Positions 47,052-56,655 are shown, numbered from the stretch's first letter. The stretch is 64,000 nucleotides of DNA from an uncultured Alphaproteobacteria bacterium (GCA_902611605.1 CACMAH010000003.1:1-64000); one strand, 5' to 3'. Notes: a model not told the origin generated them from the letters alone. A program made the numbers and translations.

Positions 47052-47942
47052 TTAAAAGTTGTGTTCAGAAATATATTTTATATGCTCTGTGGTTATACCA
47101 CAACAACCCCCCACTAAGTTTATACCCCTTTCAATCCATTCATGAACATATTTTGAATAATCTTCTGGAGATATTACTTTTTCAAATGTCCATTTTGTTT
47201 TTTCCATCACTCCTGAATGAGCATATACACCAATTAAACCTTTCCATTTATTTTGTAAAATATCCAAGCAATTATTTATCAAAGGGATTTCAGTATGCAT
47301 AATATTGATTAAATCAATATTTTTATTATTTAAATTATCTATTGCTTTTTCAATTGGTTCACCACTTAACAAAACTACCTTACCTGAGCTATCTTTTTTA
47401 CAACTTAAACCCACCCAAATAGGTAAATTAGCATTTTTGGCTCCTTCAAGAGTTACCATCATTCGCTCAATATCTTCCATCATTTCAAGAATAAGTAAGT
47501 TAACACCATAATTTTTAAAAATCAGAGCTTGCTCTTTTACATTATTTCTTAAAATTTCCATATATGGTTTGTTTTTCGTAAAAGTCCAATAAGATATACC
47601 ACCTGCAATTAAAGAATTTTTATTAGCTTCTTTACATGCTTTTTTTGCAATAAGGACACCTTGAGAGTTAAGTTTTTCAAAGTTATGAATTTGATTAGCG
47701 TCTTTTAGGGTATGTTTTCCAGTCGCAAAAGTGTTTGTAATTATAATTCTTGCTCCTAATTCAATATATTCTTTATGAACTTCTTCAAGAATTTCAGGAT
47801 GACTTAATGCACCACCACCATTCCATGCATTAGGGATTTGCGGAACCCCTCTTCTTTCTAGTTCAGTTCCAGTTGCTCCATCTATCATAATACACTTTCC
47901 TAAATGCATTTCTTTTATGAGCTCTATATATTTCTCATTCAT
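47052..47942 (-). CDS. homocysteine S-methyltransferase family protein
   Basis: 296 residues. The barrel opens with MIDGATGTELERRGVP; zinc ligands are Cys in WVGLSCKKD and the Cys pair in GINLVGGCCGITTEHI. It transfers a methyl group from a donor (betaine, S-methylmethionine or dimethylsulfonio compounds) to homocysteine, making methionine. It converges on the GcvT-like gene 33 bases away. The pairing suggests consecutive demethylations of one methylated osmolyte, an inference. Confidence 0.9.
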   Translation of the reverse strand: MNEKYIELIKEMHLGKCIMIDGATGTELERRGVPQIPNAWNGGGALSHPEILEEVHKEYIELGARIIITNTFATGKHTLKDANQIHNFEKLNSQGVLIAKKACKEANKNSLIAGGISYWTFTKNKPYMEILRNNVKEQALIFKNYGVNLLILEMMEDIERMMVTLEGAKNANLPIWVGLSCKKDSSGKVVLLSGEPIEKAIDNLNNKNIDLINIMHTEIPLINNCLDILQNKWKGLIGVYAHSGVMEKTKWTFEKVISPEDYSKYVHEWIERGINLVGGCCGITTEHIKYISEHNF

Positions 47943-48030
47943 TTTTAATTTTTTTAAGTAATTTCATTTTTTTAAAATAAAAAAATATTTCTTAAATGAC
48001 AAAAGAATTATGAATAGAATTTTATTTAAT

Positions 48031-48243
48031 AAAATGTGTGAGCAGTAGAACTTGCTAATAATAGGCTATGGTTTTTGGGATTCCTATCCATATGCATGTC
48101 CACCATGTCCAATATGTACAGTAGAGGGTTTTCAAAACAAAAACTCAAGAAAGTCCCACTTAAAGTACCCATTTTGTGCTCCTTGTATAGCTACTGGGGT
48201 TTCAACCATTTTCTTATCGTGCTTATCAAAGAAGTTAGCATAG
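48031..48243 (+). repeat. dispersed repeat, copy with internal deletion
   Basis: Complete left half (AAAATGTGTGAGCAGTAGAA, GGCTATGGTTTTTGGGATTC), but the hairpin half is replaced by unrelated sequence from about 48080 and most of the long tail is missing, so the integrase remnant begins only about 80 bases later. Confidence 0.75.
48160..48242 (-). pseudogene. tyrosine recombinase C-terminal remnant
   Basis: Minus strand reads YANFFDKHDKKMVETP then VAIQGAQNG: the integrase tail with changes, retaining the Tyr and the KHDKKMV core. Confidence 0.65.
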
Positions 48244-48405
48244 GTATTTATTATAATCTTAAATTAATATTTATTTAATAATAATGTTTGTACAAATTTT
48301 ACTCATTTTATAATTCATTGATTAAATTATGTGTATTTTTATCTTAAATTAAGTTAATATTTATAAAGATATTGTAGTTTTGAAATATTTGATAAATCTA
48401 TCCAC

Positions 48406-49848
48406 ATGAGTAATGTTAATGTTTCAAAACTATATCATTTTGATGAAATGTTCGATAACATTTTCAAACCTAACGAATGTTATAAGGAATATTTTGAATG
48501 GCTTAAATCTGAAGATCTCAAGAATTTAAAAAAAAAACAAATAGAATCCAATGAGTTCTTCAAAAAAACTGGCATCACATTTAGTGTATATGGAAATTTA
48601 GAAGCAGAAGAAAGGATAATACCTTTTGATATTATTCCCAGGGTAATTTCTGAAAAAAAATGGATGTTTATTTCTAAAGGAATAAAACAAAGAGTTAAAG
48701 CTATTAACTATTTTCTTCATGATATATATAATCAACAAGAAATAATTAAAGCTGGAATATTACCTTTAGAGTTAATCAAAAATAATAATTCTTTTTTAAA
48801 CGAAATGATTGGTTTTACTCCTCCTGGGGGTATTTTTACTCACATTGTTGGAATAGATTTAGTTAGAACTCCTAATGAAGATTTTGTTGTTCTCGAAGAT
48901 AATACAAGAACACCTTCTGGCGTATCTTATATGGTGGAAAATAGACAGACAATGCTACAAATGTTTCCAGAACTTTTTGATAAGATTAAAATTAAAAATG
49001 TCACCAATTACCCAATATCTTTATTGAGATCACTGAAAGAATGTTATCCTAAAAAAAATGATTCAAAACAGGTTATAGCAATTCTTACCCCAGGACCCCA
49101 TAACTCAGCATATTTTGAACATTCTTTTCTAGCTGACGAGATGGGTATAGAGCTTGTAGAGGGAAATGATTTAAAGATTAAAGATAAAAAAGTTTCTATG
49201 AGAACTACTCAAGGTTATAAACCAATTGATATAATTTATAGAAGAGTAGATGATTATTTTTTAGATCCACTTACTTTTAACCCAAAATCAATCTTGGGGG
49301 TGCCAGGATTAATGGATGTATATAAATCTGGCAACCTTACAATAGCAAATGCGCCAGGATCAGGGATAGCAGACGATAAGGCTATATATTCTTACATTCC
49401 AGATATAATTAATTTTTACACTGGGGAAAAACCATTATTAAAAAATGTTAAAACTTGGCGTTGTTCAGAAAAAAATCATTTAAAATACGTTTTAGATAAT
49501 TTAGATAGTCTTGTAGTAAAGGAAGTTCATGGTTCTGGTGGATATGGTATGCTTATTGGCCCAAAATCTACAAACAAAAAAATAGAATCTTTTAGGAAAA
49601 AAATAATATCAAATCCAGACAAATATATTGCACAGCCAACTTTAGAACTTTCTACTGTCCCAGTTTTAACTAATAAAGGTTTATCTTCAAGACATGTAGA
49701 TTTAAGACCATTCATTCTAGTTTCACCAAAAAGTATAAATATAACCCCAGGTGGACTAACAAGAGTGGCGCTTAAAGATGGTTCGTTAGTAGTAAATTCT
49801 TCTCAGGGCGGGGGAACAAAAGATACATGGATATTGGAAGATTTTTAA
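48406..49848 (+). CDS. circularly permuted ATP-grasp protein (Anbu operon)
   Basis: 480 residues. PFDIIPRVISEKKWMFISKG near the start, VLEDNTRTPSGVSYMVENR, EGNDLKIKDKKVSMRT and VVKEVHGSGGYGMLIGPKS are the conserved blocks of the circularly permuted ATP-grasp family linked to alpha-E proteins. It probably forms a peptide or amide bond using ATP. The stop codon overlaps the next gene (TAATG). This is the first gene of a four-gene operon with alpha-E, transglutaminase and Anbu. Confidence 0.9.
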   Translation: MSNVNVSKLYHFDEMFDNIFKPNECYKEYFEWLKSEDLKNLKKKQIESNEFFKKTGITFSVYGNLEAEERIIPFDIIPRVISEKKWMFISKGIKQRVKAINYFLHDIYNQQEIIKAGILPLELIKNNNSFLNEMIGFTPPGGIFTHIVGIDLVRTPNEDFVVLEDNTRTPSGVSYMVENRQTMLQMFPELFDKIKIKNVTNYPISLLRSLKECYPKKNDSKQVIAILTPGPHNSAYFEHSFLADEMGIELVEGNDLKIKDKKVSMRTTQGYKPIDIIYRRVDDYFLDPLTFNPKSILGVPGLMDVYKSGNLTIANAPGSGIADDKAIYSYIPDIINFYTGEKPLLKNVKTWRCSEKNHLKYVLDNLDSLVVKEVHGSGGYGMLIGPKSTNKKIESFRKKIISNPDKYIAQPTLELSTVPVLTNKGLSSRHVDLRPFILVSPKSINITPGGLTRVALKDGSLVVNSSQGGGTKDTWILEDF

Positions 49849-50789
49849 TGCTAGGAAAAACTGCAGCACATATTTTTTGGATGTTTAGATATTTAGAGCG
49901 TTGTGAAAATACTGCAAGGATTATTAATGCTAGCCATTTTATTTCTCTAACTCAAAAACAAAATATTACCAACCAGTGGGATTCAATTTTGAATGTTGGT
50001 GGTAATAAAAGTTTTTTCCTTTCAAAATATGGTGAAGTTAAAAAGTCAACTGTTATTAATTTTACCTTAAGAGATAAAACAAACCCGTCTTCTGTATTAT
50101 CTCTAATTGGAAATGCACGACAGAACGCACGAGTGGTGAGAAATAACTTAACAAAAGAAGTATTCGAAACAATTAATGAAACATATCATATATTATCAAA
50201 TATTTTTAAACGACCAATAAATGAAAAAAACTTATTAAATACTCTTTCAATTATCAGGACAAAATGTCAGCTAGCTAGAGGCACTTTACATGGTACAATG
50301 CTGAGAGATGATACTTATATATTGGCAAGAATGGGAACTTTTATTGAAAGAGCTGATAATACATCGAGAATATTAGATATAAAATATTATGTTTTGCTCC
50401 CATCTGTAGGTTTTGTTGGATCAAATGTTGATAATGCACAATGGGAAAATATACTTAGATCTGTATCTGCTTATAGATCCTATAATTGGTTGAATGAATA
50501 CGAGTTTAATCCTCGTGGTATTTGTAAATATCTTATTTTAGATGAGAGATTACCAAGGTCACTTATTTTTTGTAATCTTAGTATTTATGAAAATTTAGTG
50601 GCTATTTCAAAATATTATGACAAAAATTTTAATAGTTTAATTAGGTCTGAAAAGTTTTATGAAGAAATGCTAAATCTTACTATAGAAAAAGTATTTGAAG
50701 AAGGACTTCACGAATTTTTAGTACGTTATTTAAAGAATTTATTCATTCTTTCCACAATTATTGAAACTGACTTTAGATTTTATAAATAA
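49848..50789 (+). CDS. alpha-E domain protein (Anbu operon)
   Basis: 313 residues from ATG 49848, which overlaps the preceding stop; the frame extends 7 codons upstream but family members begin with M-L-x-x-T-A. The opening MLGKTAAHIFWMFRYLERCE is diagnostic for alpha-E proteins, followed by a helical core (GTMLRDDTYILARMGTFIER). These proteins always partner the ATP-grasp enzyme and probably build a small peptide. Second gene of the operon; its stop overlaps the next start. Confidence 0.9.
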   Translation: MLGKTAAHIFWMFRYLERCENTARIINASHFISLTQKQNITNQWDSILNVGGNKSFFLSKYGEVKKSTVINFTLRDKTNPSSVLSLIGNARQNARVVRNNLTKEVFETINETYHILSNIFKRPINEKNLLNTLSIIRTKCQLARGTLHGTMLRDDTYILARMGTFIERADNTSRILDIKYYVLLPSVGFVGSNVDNAQWENILRSVSAYRSYNWLNEYEFNPRGICKYLILDERLPRSLIFCNLSIYENLVAISKYYDKNFNSLIRSEKFYEEMLNLTIEKVFEEGLHEFLVRYLKNLFILSTIIETDFRFYK

Positions 50790-51589
50790 TGAACCTTACC
50801 ATAAAACATATATCAAAATACAAATTTTCTAAAAATTTATCTTATGGAGTGCAACGACTTCGTCTAAAACCTCAAAACAACAAAATTCAAAATATTAATA
50901 GGTGGAATATTAATATCCAAGGCGGTGTAGAACAATTTGAATATTTAGATCACCACCAGAACTTATGTACTTTTTTGACGCTAAATAATGATTTAAAGGA
51001 GATTATAATTTCAGTTGATGGTCAGATCAATACTATTGAATCTAATGGAATACTCGGAAATGATAAGCCTAAAACTAAACCTTGGATGTATAAAATGTAT
51101 ACTCCAATTACTAAACCTGGTAACTATATAAAATCGTTTTGTAAAAAATGGTTAGACTTATCTTATTCAGAATTGGATATTTGCCACTTTGTTGCTTATG
51201 ATATTAGAAAATTTGTTAAATTTAGGAAAGGATCTACTAGTGCATATACTTCTGCTGAAGACTCCTTCAAGAAGAAAACAGGTGTGTGCCAAGATTTTAC
51301 TCATATCTTTATCTCATGTTTAAGGTTTTTGGGTTTTTCAGTAAGGTATGTAAGTGGTTATCTTAAAATTGAAGGGGTAAATGAACAAGATGCTACTCAT
51401 GCTTGGGCAGACGTTTTCATTAAAGATTTAGGCTGGGTGGGATTTGATGTGGCTAATGGAATTTCTCCTGATGAAAGATATGTAGTACTGGCTAATGGAT
51501 TTGATTTTTTTGATGCTAGTCCAATACATGGATTACATTTAGACAGTCAAAATACTAGTTTAGATGTATCTGTTAGTGTGCAACAATGA
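50789..51589 (+). CDS. transglutaminase-like cysteine peptidase (Anbu operon)
   Basis: 266 residues. N-terminal beta region (KHISKYKFSKNLSYGVQRLR) then the transglutaminase core with Cys in KTGVCQDFTHIFISCLRFLG, His in DATHAWADVFI and Asp in WVGFDVANG. Conserved ending PDERYVVLANGFDFFDASPI. It would cleave or transfer a peptide bond in the product of the upstream pair. Third gene of the operon, overlapping by one base. Confidence 0.93.
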   Translation: MNLTIKHISKYKFSKNLSYGVQRLRLKPQNNKIQNINRWNINIQGGVEQFEYLDHHQNLCTFLTLNNDLKEIIISVDGQINTIESNGILGNDKPKTKPWMYKMYTPITKPGNYIKSFCKKWLDLSYSELDICHFVAYDIRKFVKFRKGSTSAYTSAEDSFKKKTGVCQDFTHIFISCLRFLGFSVRYVSGYLKIEGVNEQDATHAWADVFIKDLGWVGFDVANGISPDERYVVLANGFDFFDASPIHGLHLDSQNTSLDVSVSVQQ

Positions 51590-51604
51590 GGGTAAACCAT
51601 TGAG

Positions 51605-52339
51605 ATGACATATTGTCTTGGAATGAAAATCAAGGAGGGATTAATATTCATGTCAGATACAAGAACAAATTCTGGTGTGGATAATATTTCTTCTTATAAA
51701 AAAATATTTAATTGGACTAAAAATAATAAAGCTTCAATTACTATTTTAACCGCAGGTAATCTGGCAACTACTCAAGCTCTTGTAAGTGAAATAAATGGGA
51801 GAAATGTTAGCGACAATTCTAGAGCTTTAGAATTATTTAACCAACCTACAATGTTTCAAGCTTCTAAGTTTGTGGGTAAGAAATTAAAGAAGATAATAGA
51901 TAGTAATTCAAGTGGAGGACTTAGAGCTGATTCATCTTTTGATGCAACAATTATATTAGGAGGCCAAATAAAAGGGGGAGAACCAAGAATATTTTTAATT
52001 TATCCTCAGGGCAATTTTATTGAAGTTTCGCAGGATAACCCTTTTTTCCAGATTGGAGAAACTAAATATGGTAAGCCAATTCTAGTACGAGGATATGATT
52101 ATGAAATGGGGTTTTCAGATGCAGTTAAATTGATGCTTTTATCCTTTGACTCAACCATAAAAGCAAATTTATCAGTTGGTTTTCCTTTAGACCTTCATAT
52201 CTATAAAGCTAATTCGTTTAAGGAGGCTGAAATAATAAGAATTGAATCAGATAATAAATACTATTCAAAAATTTCTAATGGATGGAGTAAAGCTCTTAAA
52301 TCAGCTTTTGACTCAATGCCAAATTTTCCGATAGAATAG
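51605..52339 (+). CDS. Anbu proteasome-type protease
   Basis: 244 residues. It starts MTYCLGMKIKEGLIFMSDTR: Thr2 is the nucleophile after Met removal, Asp18 and a Lys (YKKIFNW) complete the N-terminal-nucleophile site. It matches Anbu, an HslV-like self-compartmentalising peptidase found with ATP-grasp, alpha-E and transglutaminase genes. Last gene of the operon (15 bases after the previous stop). Confidence 0.93.
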   Translation: MTYCLGMKIKEGLIFMSDTRTNSGVDNISSYKKIFNWTKNNKASITILTAGNLATTQALVSEINGRNVSDNSRALELFNQPTMFQASKFVGKKLKKIIDSNSSGGLRADSSFDATIILGGQIKGGEPRIFLIYPQGNFIEVSQDNPFFQIGETKYGKPILVRGYDYEMGFSDAVKLMLLSFDSTIKANLSVGFPLDLHIYKANSFKEAEIIRIESDNKYYSKISNGWSKALKSAFDSMPNFPIE

Positions 52340-52681
52340 AAATAAATAACTAGGTTACAGATAAAAAATAGCTATTTACTAAACACCCTTTATAGTTCTT
52401 CCTCAAGACACAGTAGCTATTTTCGTGTTTTCAATTTTTGAGGTGATAATCTACTTATCAAAAGATACTTAAAATCATTTAGAATAATAATGACCATTAT
52501 AGTGGATATATGCTATATTGTGTTGAGCTTTTGAATAAACCCGTTCAACAGCTATAGCAATACACTTTAGCGGTACTTTATAATTATGCGAAGAACCTAT
52601 TTTATTTTAGTAAAATATATATACAGATCAATGTTATAGTACATAATCAAATAGAGATTTAAAATAATAAATCAATAAAGA
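52340..52681. other. intergenic region
   Basis: About 340 bases between the Anbu gene and the convergent antiporter gene. No repeat copy, hairpin or frame that I can support. Confidence 0.4.
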
Positions 52682-54217
52682 TTATTTTATTAATTTTTCA
52701 CTTACACCAATTCCAGCAGCATCATAAGCATCATAAATTTCGTCAGCACCAGAATTTCTTAAAATATTTGGGTCTCCTTTTGTAGTAGTAGGTACTATAA
52801 TTTTTCCTTTAAAACCATATTTTCTTGCTTGTTTAGTAGACCAATTTTGAGAATGAAATTCTGGTAGTGATAATATTATTGTTTTTAGTTTTCCAAATCT
52901 GAGTTTAGACCAAAAACCAGGATCCTCTGCATCTGCGAATGCCACTCTTTTACCATTTTTTAAATATTTTTTTACTAAATCGGTATCAGCATCAAATCCT
53001 ACTACTTTTATATTTTTTTCTTGTAAATTTTGAAAAATAGAACTTCCAATCCTGCCCATACCAAAAATCATCACTTGCGCCTCACCACAAGTATGAGGTT
53101 CTTCATCTGGGTGATGTGTTTTTCTTTCTAAAACGACAAGGTACTTTTCAAAATAAACATATATTTCATGTACATAATTATTAATAATCGATCCAATTAT
53201 AAAGCTTAGGCAAACACTACAAGTAACAATAGTTAATATTTCAGAATTTATAACACCTGCATCCAACCAAGAAGATAAAATAATTAATGAAAATTCAGAA
53301 TAAGTTGAGAGAGATATAGTTATCAAAAAAGCGGTATAGGACCTCAATTTAAAAGCAAGAAGAAGGAAAAATAATATTACTGTTTTAAAAATTAGGAAAG
53401 ATAATAAAAACAAAGCATGCTTCAAAACATAACTATCAATTTTTAATTCCATACCAAGAGAAATAAAAAACGCTAAAAGTAATATCTCTCTAAGCCCCCA
53501 TATTTTCTCAGAGAGCTTATCAGCATGTTTGTAATTAGAAAGACAAATCCCCATAATCAAAGCACCTATCTCTCCTGTTAAACCAGTAAATTTAAAAAAC
53601 TCAGCTCCAAAAAATAAAGCTATTATAATTGCTGCTATTAGTTCTAGTTCTTTATTTGAACGCAAATTAGACAAAAAATATAATAGGATTGGTATAAAAA
53701 ACGGGAATAAGAAAATTAGAAAAAAATTTGAAGAAAATTTATCCACTTCTATAGATGTTAATAAAATTAAAGCTAGAATATCCTGAAATATTAAAATTAT
53801 TATTGATATTCTTCCATGGAATGTTTTTAGTTCTTTCCTATCATCTAATACTTTAGAAGCAATAACAGTACTTGATAATGTTAGTGAAATACATAACATA
53901 AAAAAAATTAAAATATTGACATCATAAGTTAGAAAAAGAAAAAGAATTAAAGTTAAAACTCCAATATGTATAAAAAAAACTGAGATAATATCTAAGTTTA
54001 AAAAATATGAGGGTTTTATTTTTAAACCTATAGAAAATAATAAAAGCTCAACACCTATCTCTGCTGGTATGCTTAATATTGAATTAGTATCATTCAAATC
54101 AAAAACGCTAAAGATATAGCCTGAAAAAATAAATCCAACTAAAATTGGTAATGACAAAAGTCTAAAAATTTGCCCACATATAAGGGCTCCAGTCATCCAA
54201 ACAAGTATTATTTCCAT
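52682..54217 (-). CDS. CPA2 monovalent cation/proton antiporter with TrkA-N domain
   Basis: 511 residues. About 12 membrane helices (residues 1-350) with the family pattern GQIFRLLSLPILVGFIFSGY, GLTGEIGALIMGI and ISLGMELKIDS, then a cytosolic TrkA-N domain with the nucleotide motif MIFGMGRIGSSIFQNL and GFDADTDLVKKYL. It resembles KefB/KefC- or YbaL-like proteins that exchange K+ or Na+ for protons under control of NAD(H) or a thiol ligand. Single gene, followed upstream by a repeat copy. Confidence 0.9.
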   Translation of the reverse strand: MEIILVWMTGALICGQIFRLLSLPILVGFIFSGYIFSVFDLNDTNSILSIPAEIGVELLLFSIGLKIKPSYFLNLDIISVFFIHIGVLTLILFLFLTYDVNILIFFMLCISLTLSSTVIASKVLDDRKELKTFHGRISIIILIFQDILALILLTSIEVDKFSSNFFLIFLFPFFIPILLYFLSNLRSNKELELIAAIIIALFFGAEFFKFTGLTGEIGALIMGICLSNYKHADKLSEKIWGLREILLLAFFISLGMELKIDSYVLKHALFLLSFLIFKTVILFFLLLAFKLRSYTAFLITISLSTYSEFSLIILSSWLDAGVINSEILTIVTCSVCLSFIIGSIINNYVHEIYVYFEKYLVVLERKTHHPDEEPHTCGEAQVMIFGMGRIGSSIFQNLQEKNIKVVGFDADTDLVKKYLKNGKRVAFADAEDPGFWSKLRFGKLKTIILSLPEFHSQNWSTKQARKYGFKGKIIVPTTTKGDPNILRNSGADEIYDAYDAAGIGVSEKLIK

Positions 54218-54277
54218 CAGTATAATTATAGTCAGAAATTGTTAAAATTTAAAAAGCTTTTGTACTTTTTCATTTTA

Positions 54278-54720
54278 TCCTAAGGATACTTATGAGATAT
54301 TCAAACGAAAACTCAAATCCGTCATGTCCAATTGATAGTTTTGGAGGTACCGTAAAGGATATGTCTTAGGGGTAGGTTTTATGTTTGTAGTGTTTGTTAT
54401 GTTCTTACGAAACTCTCACGAACTGCCCCTTTAGAGCTTTTTTTAGAGAAATAGAAAATCAAACCCCCTATTTATATGGCTTAAATCAGGTATTTTCCCC
54501 ATTGGATAGGGTATCGATTAATCTTGGATATAATAATCTAAAGTTATCATGCTTCTCATAAACCAAATAAAACTAGGGATAATCTCTTATCACCCTTTTC
54601 ATGCTTATCAAAGTTTATCAATGGTAATTTACCATCGTGCCACTTTATTGCCACTTTCTATCTGAACTAAAAAGTCTACAAAATTCTTGTTAAGCTTTCT
54701 AAAGAAATGAGCATAAGTAG
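54278..54720 (+). repeat. dispersed repeat, long copy, left half replaced
   Basis: A short repeat-tail piece (TATTCAAACGAAAACTCAAA) comes first, then core AGTTTTGGAGGTACCGTAAA, right half GGATATGTCTTAGGGGTAGG, then the long tail (GGCTTAAATCAGGTATTTTC, TTGGATAGGGTATCGATTAA). The usual left half is absent; two copies seem to have recombined here. Confidence 0.8.
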
Positions 54721-54745
54721 ATAGGGTTTGATCCAAAGTTGAGTA
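54629..54745 (-). pseudogene. tyrosine recombinase C-terminal remnant (longer)
   Basis: Minus strand reads YSTLDQTLSTYAHFFRK then LNKNFVDFLVQIESG and NKVARW with a stop. LSTYAHFF is the textbook setting of the catalytic Tyr. Its sequence is more distant from the other remnants, so at least two related integrases are represented. Confidence 0.75.
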
Positions 54746-54920
54746 GGCTTATCTCTTCTGGATTTTAGATAGATATAATTCTTTCTAGATCAAAATATAG
54801 TTATAAATGTTATTTTATTAATTTTAATTTTTTATAACGTTAGGTAAATATTGTAAGACTAATATATTCAAAATAAACTTTACTAGTGAATTTAATTTTT
54901 CTATTAGGAATTTTTATTTT

Positions 54921-55370
54921 ATGTCTTTAGTTAAAATAAGTAGCGATTACTGGGTTAAACTATTCAAAGACGATCCAGTTAGACCAAATTTAACTCCCAA
55001 GTTTAGATTAACTGAAAATAGAGTAAACTTCTTACTAACCCAAGACTTTAGTAAACCATGTGCAATTATTTGTGTAGCTTATACTAAAGAGATACCTAAA
55101 ACAGAAAAACAATTAGAAATTTATTCAATGCATAAGCTTTCTGTAAATTATGATAAAGCTATTTTCTATACTATATGGAGTTATTCTAAAGGATCTGGGA
55201 AAGATATTTTATTTAGCACAGTTGACTGGTTAAAGAAAAAGAAGCCTGAAATAACAAGATACATAACTATGAGTCCAAAAACTAAAATGGCTAGAAATTT
55301 TCATTTAAGAAATGGTGCACTAGAATTAAATTCTAATAAAGAAACTATAAATTTTGAATACGTTATTTAA
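54921..55370 (+). CDS. GNAT-like acetyltransferase
   Basis: 149 residues. FLLTQDFSKPCAIICVAYTK, AIFYTIWSYSKGSGKDILF and TMSPKTKMARNFHLRNGALEL resemble a GNAT-like group with an acetyl-CoA-binding S-K-G-S-G-K turn. The substrate is unknown. It lies in a repeat-bounded unit with a small secreted protein gene. Confidence 0.65.
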   Translation: MSLVKISSDYWVKLFKDDPVRPNLTPKFRLTENRVNFLLTQDFSKPCAIICVAYTKEIPKTEKQLEIYSMHKLSVNYDKAIFYTIWSYSKGSGKDILFSTVDWLKKKKPEITRYITMSPKTKMARNFHLRNGALELNSNKETINFEYVI

Positions 55371-55513
55371 AAAGAAGGAATGATTGATATTAATTTAAAT
55401 AGTCAAATTGACAAATTCATATAAAACTGTGAAATTCTAATATTATTTATTTAAATTGTTCGTAATGACATTTTGTTAGAAAATTATAAAAAAAATGATT
55501 TTATTGGAATTAT

Positions 55514-55909
55514 ATGAAAATTATTATTTTTAAGTCTTTTTTTGTTTTACTTTTAATTCTTTTTGGAACAAAAATTTCTTCCCTCACTAACGATGAAGTA
55601 CGTACAGAAATTCAAAGTTGGATAGACACTCAAACTTTCCCACAAGATATAGATGCCAATACAGTTTTGATAGGAATACAAGTTTCAACCAGGGGAATTG
55701 TTTATAATTATAAATTAAAATTACCTGGGGATGAAATTTCAAATTTTCTTCAAGTATTTGATAATATTAAAATGGGGGCTATTAATGGTCTTTGTGAGCT
55801 TCCTGCATTGAATTGGTATAAAGAAAATCAGGTTGAAATGATTTATACCTATATGGATGAAAATAACAATCTTGTTACAACTTTCAAAATTCATTCCTCA
55901 AAGTGTTGA
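55514..55909 (+). CDS. small secreted protein, unknown
   Basis: 131 residues, signal peptide ending near residue 23 (TKISSLT). The mature part has Cys in NGLCELPALNWYKENQ and a terminal Cys, probably one disulfide. It ends just before a left-half repeat. No family recognised; probably periplasmic. Confidence 0.5.
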   Translation: MKIIIFKSFFVLLLILFGTKISSLTNDEVRTEIQSWIDTQTFPQDIDANTVLIGIQVSTRGIVYNYKLKLPGDEISNFLQVFDNIKMGAINGLCELPALNWYKENQVEMIYTYMDENNNLVTTFKIHSSKC

Positions 55910-55920
55910 TAACTATGCAA

Positions 55921-55981
55921 CCAAATGAAAATGTGTGAGCAGTATTACTTGCTAACAATAGGCTATGGTTTTTGGCGTAAT
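55921..55981 (+). repeat. dispersed repeat, left half (paired with 56578-56655)
   Basis: AAAATGTGTGAGCAGTATTA, then GGCTATGGTTTTTGGCGTAA, and the match stops at the core. The matching right half appears 600 bases downstream, on the other side of the 114-residue gene. Confidence 0.8.
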
Positions 55982-56104
55982 ATTTAATAAACTATTTTAA
56001 ATTTTGTTCTAAATTCATAATTTAAAGTTAAATACTAATATTCATTTCTTTTGATCTAAATAATATCTATATAAAAATTTTAAAAAAAAGAAAAAGAGTA
56101 TAGA

Positions 56105-56449
56105 TTGCCCAAAATACTTGCTTATATGACATTACCAGATAATAAAATTGATCAACTCAAATCACTAATGAAAAAGACACATGTGAATCCAAAGTGGATT
56201 ATAGAACATGCAAAAAGAACAGGAATTAATTCAATAGATACATTTTTTGTAAAGTTACCCACTGGAACTGCTATAATTGTTGTTCGAGATCCTGCAGAAA
56301 GTCTAGAAAATTGGATGAAAAGTGATCATCCAGATGATACTACAAATCTTGAGGAGATTATAAGAATATTAGGAATTACAAAAAATGATATAGAAAAATC
56401 AGAACAAGAATTAAAATTTGAACATGTGGTGAGCTATCAAAGTAGTTAA
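56105..56449 (+). CDS. small protein inside a split repeat; paralogue of 37970-38314
   Basis: 114 residues from TTG. It closely matches the protein at 37970-38314 along its whole length (PKILAYMTLPDNKIDQLKS; SLENWMKSDHPDD; ELKFEHVVSYQSS). The gene and flanking DNA separate the two halves of one repeat copy, as if it had been inserted at the repeat core. Function unknown. Confidence 0.6.
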   Translation: MPKILAYMTLPDNKIDQLKSLMKKTHVNPKWIIEHAKRTGINSIDTFFVKLPTGTAIIVVRDPAESLENWMKSDHPDDTTNLEEIIRILGITKNDIEKSEQELKFEHVVSYQSS

Positions 56450-56577
56450 CCATTTTAAATAAAAATTTAAAATTAAAATTATATTTGAAATAAACTAGTC
56501 AATGTAATTATATTTTTAAATCAAATTAAAAGAGAATTGCTAATGATAATTTTCGCCCCTGTTTGATTATGCATATT

Positions 56578-56655
56578 CAATCCTAAAGGATATGTCTTAG
56601 GGGTTGATGACATCTCTGACATGTGTAACATCTTTTGATAAAACTCTCACGAATT
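56578..56655 (+). repeat. dispersed repeat, right half (paired with 55921-55981)
   Basis: AATCCTAAAGGATATGTCTT then AGGGGTTGATGACATCTCTG and tail GATAAAACTCTCACGAATTT. Begins where the left-half copy at 55921 leaves off. Confidence 0.8.

Noticed and set aside
48052-48278. Two overlapping short plus-strand frames of 63 and 67 residues in the repeat
   Set aside because: They lie inside the repeat copy and antisense to the integrase remnant, with no signal for translation.
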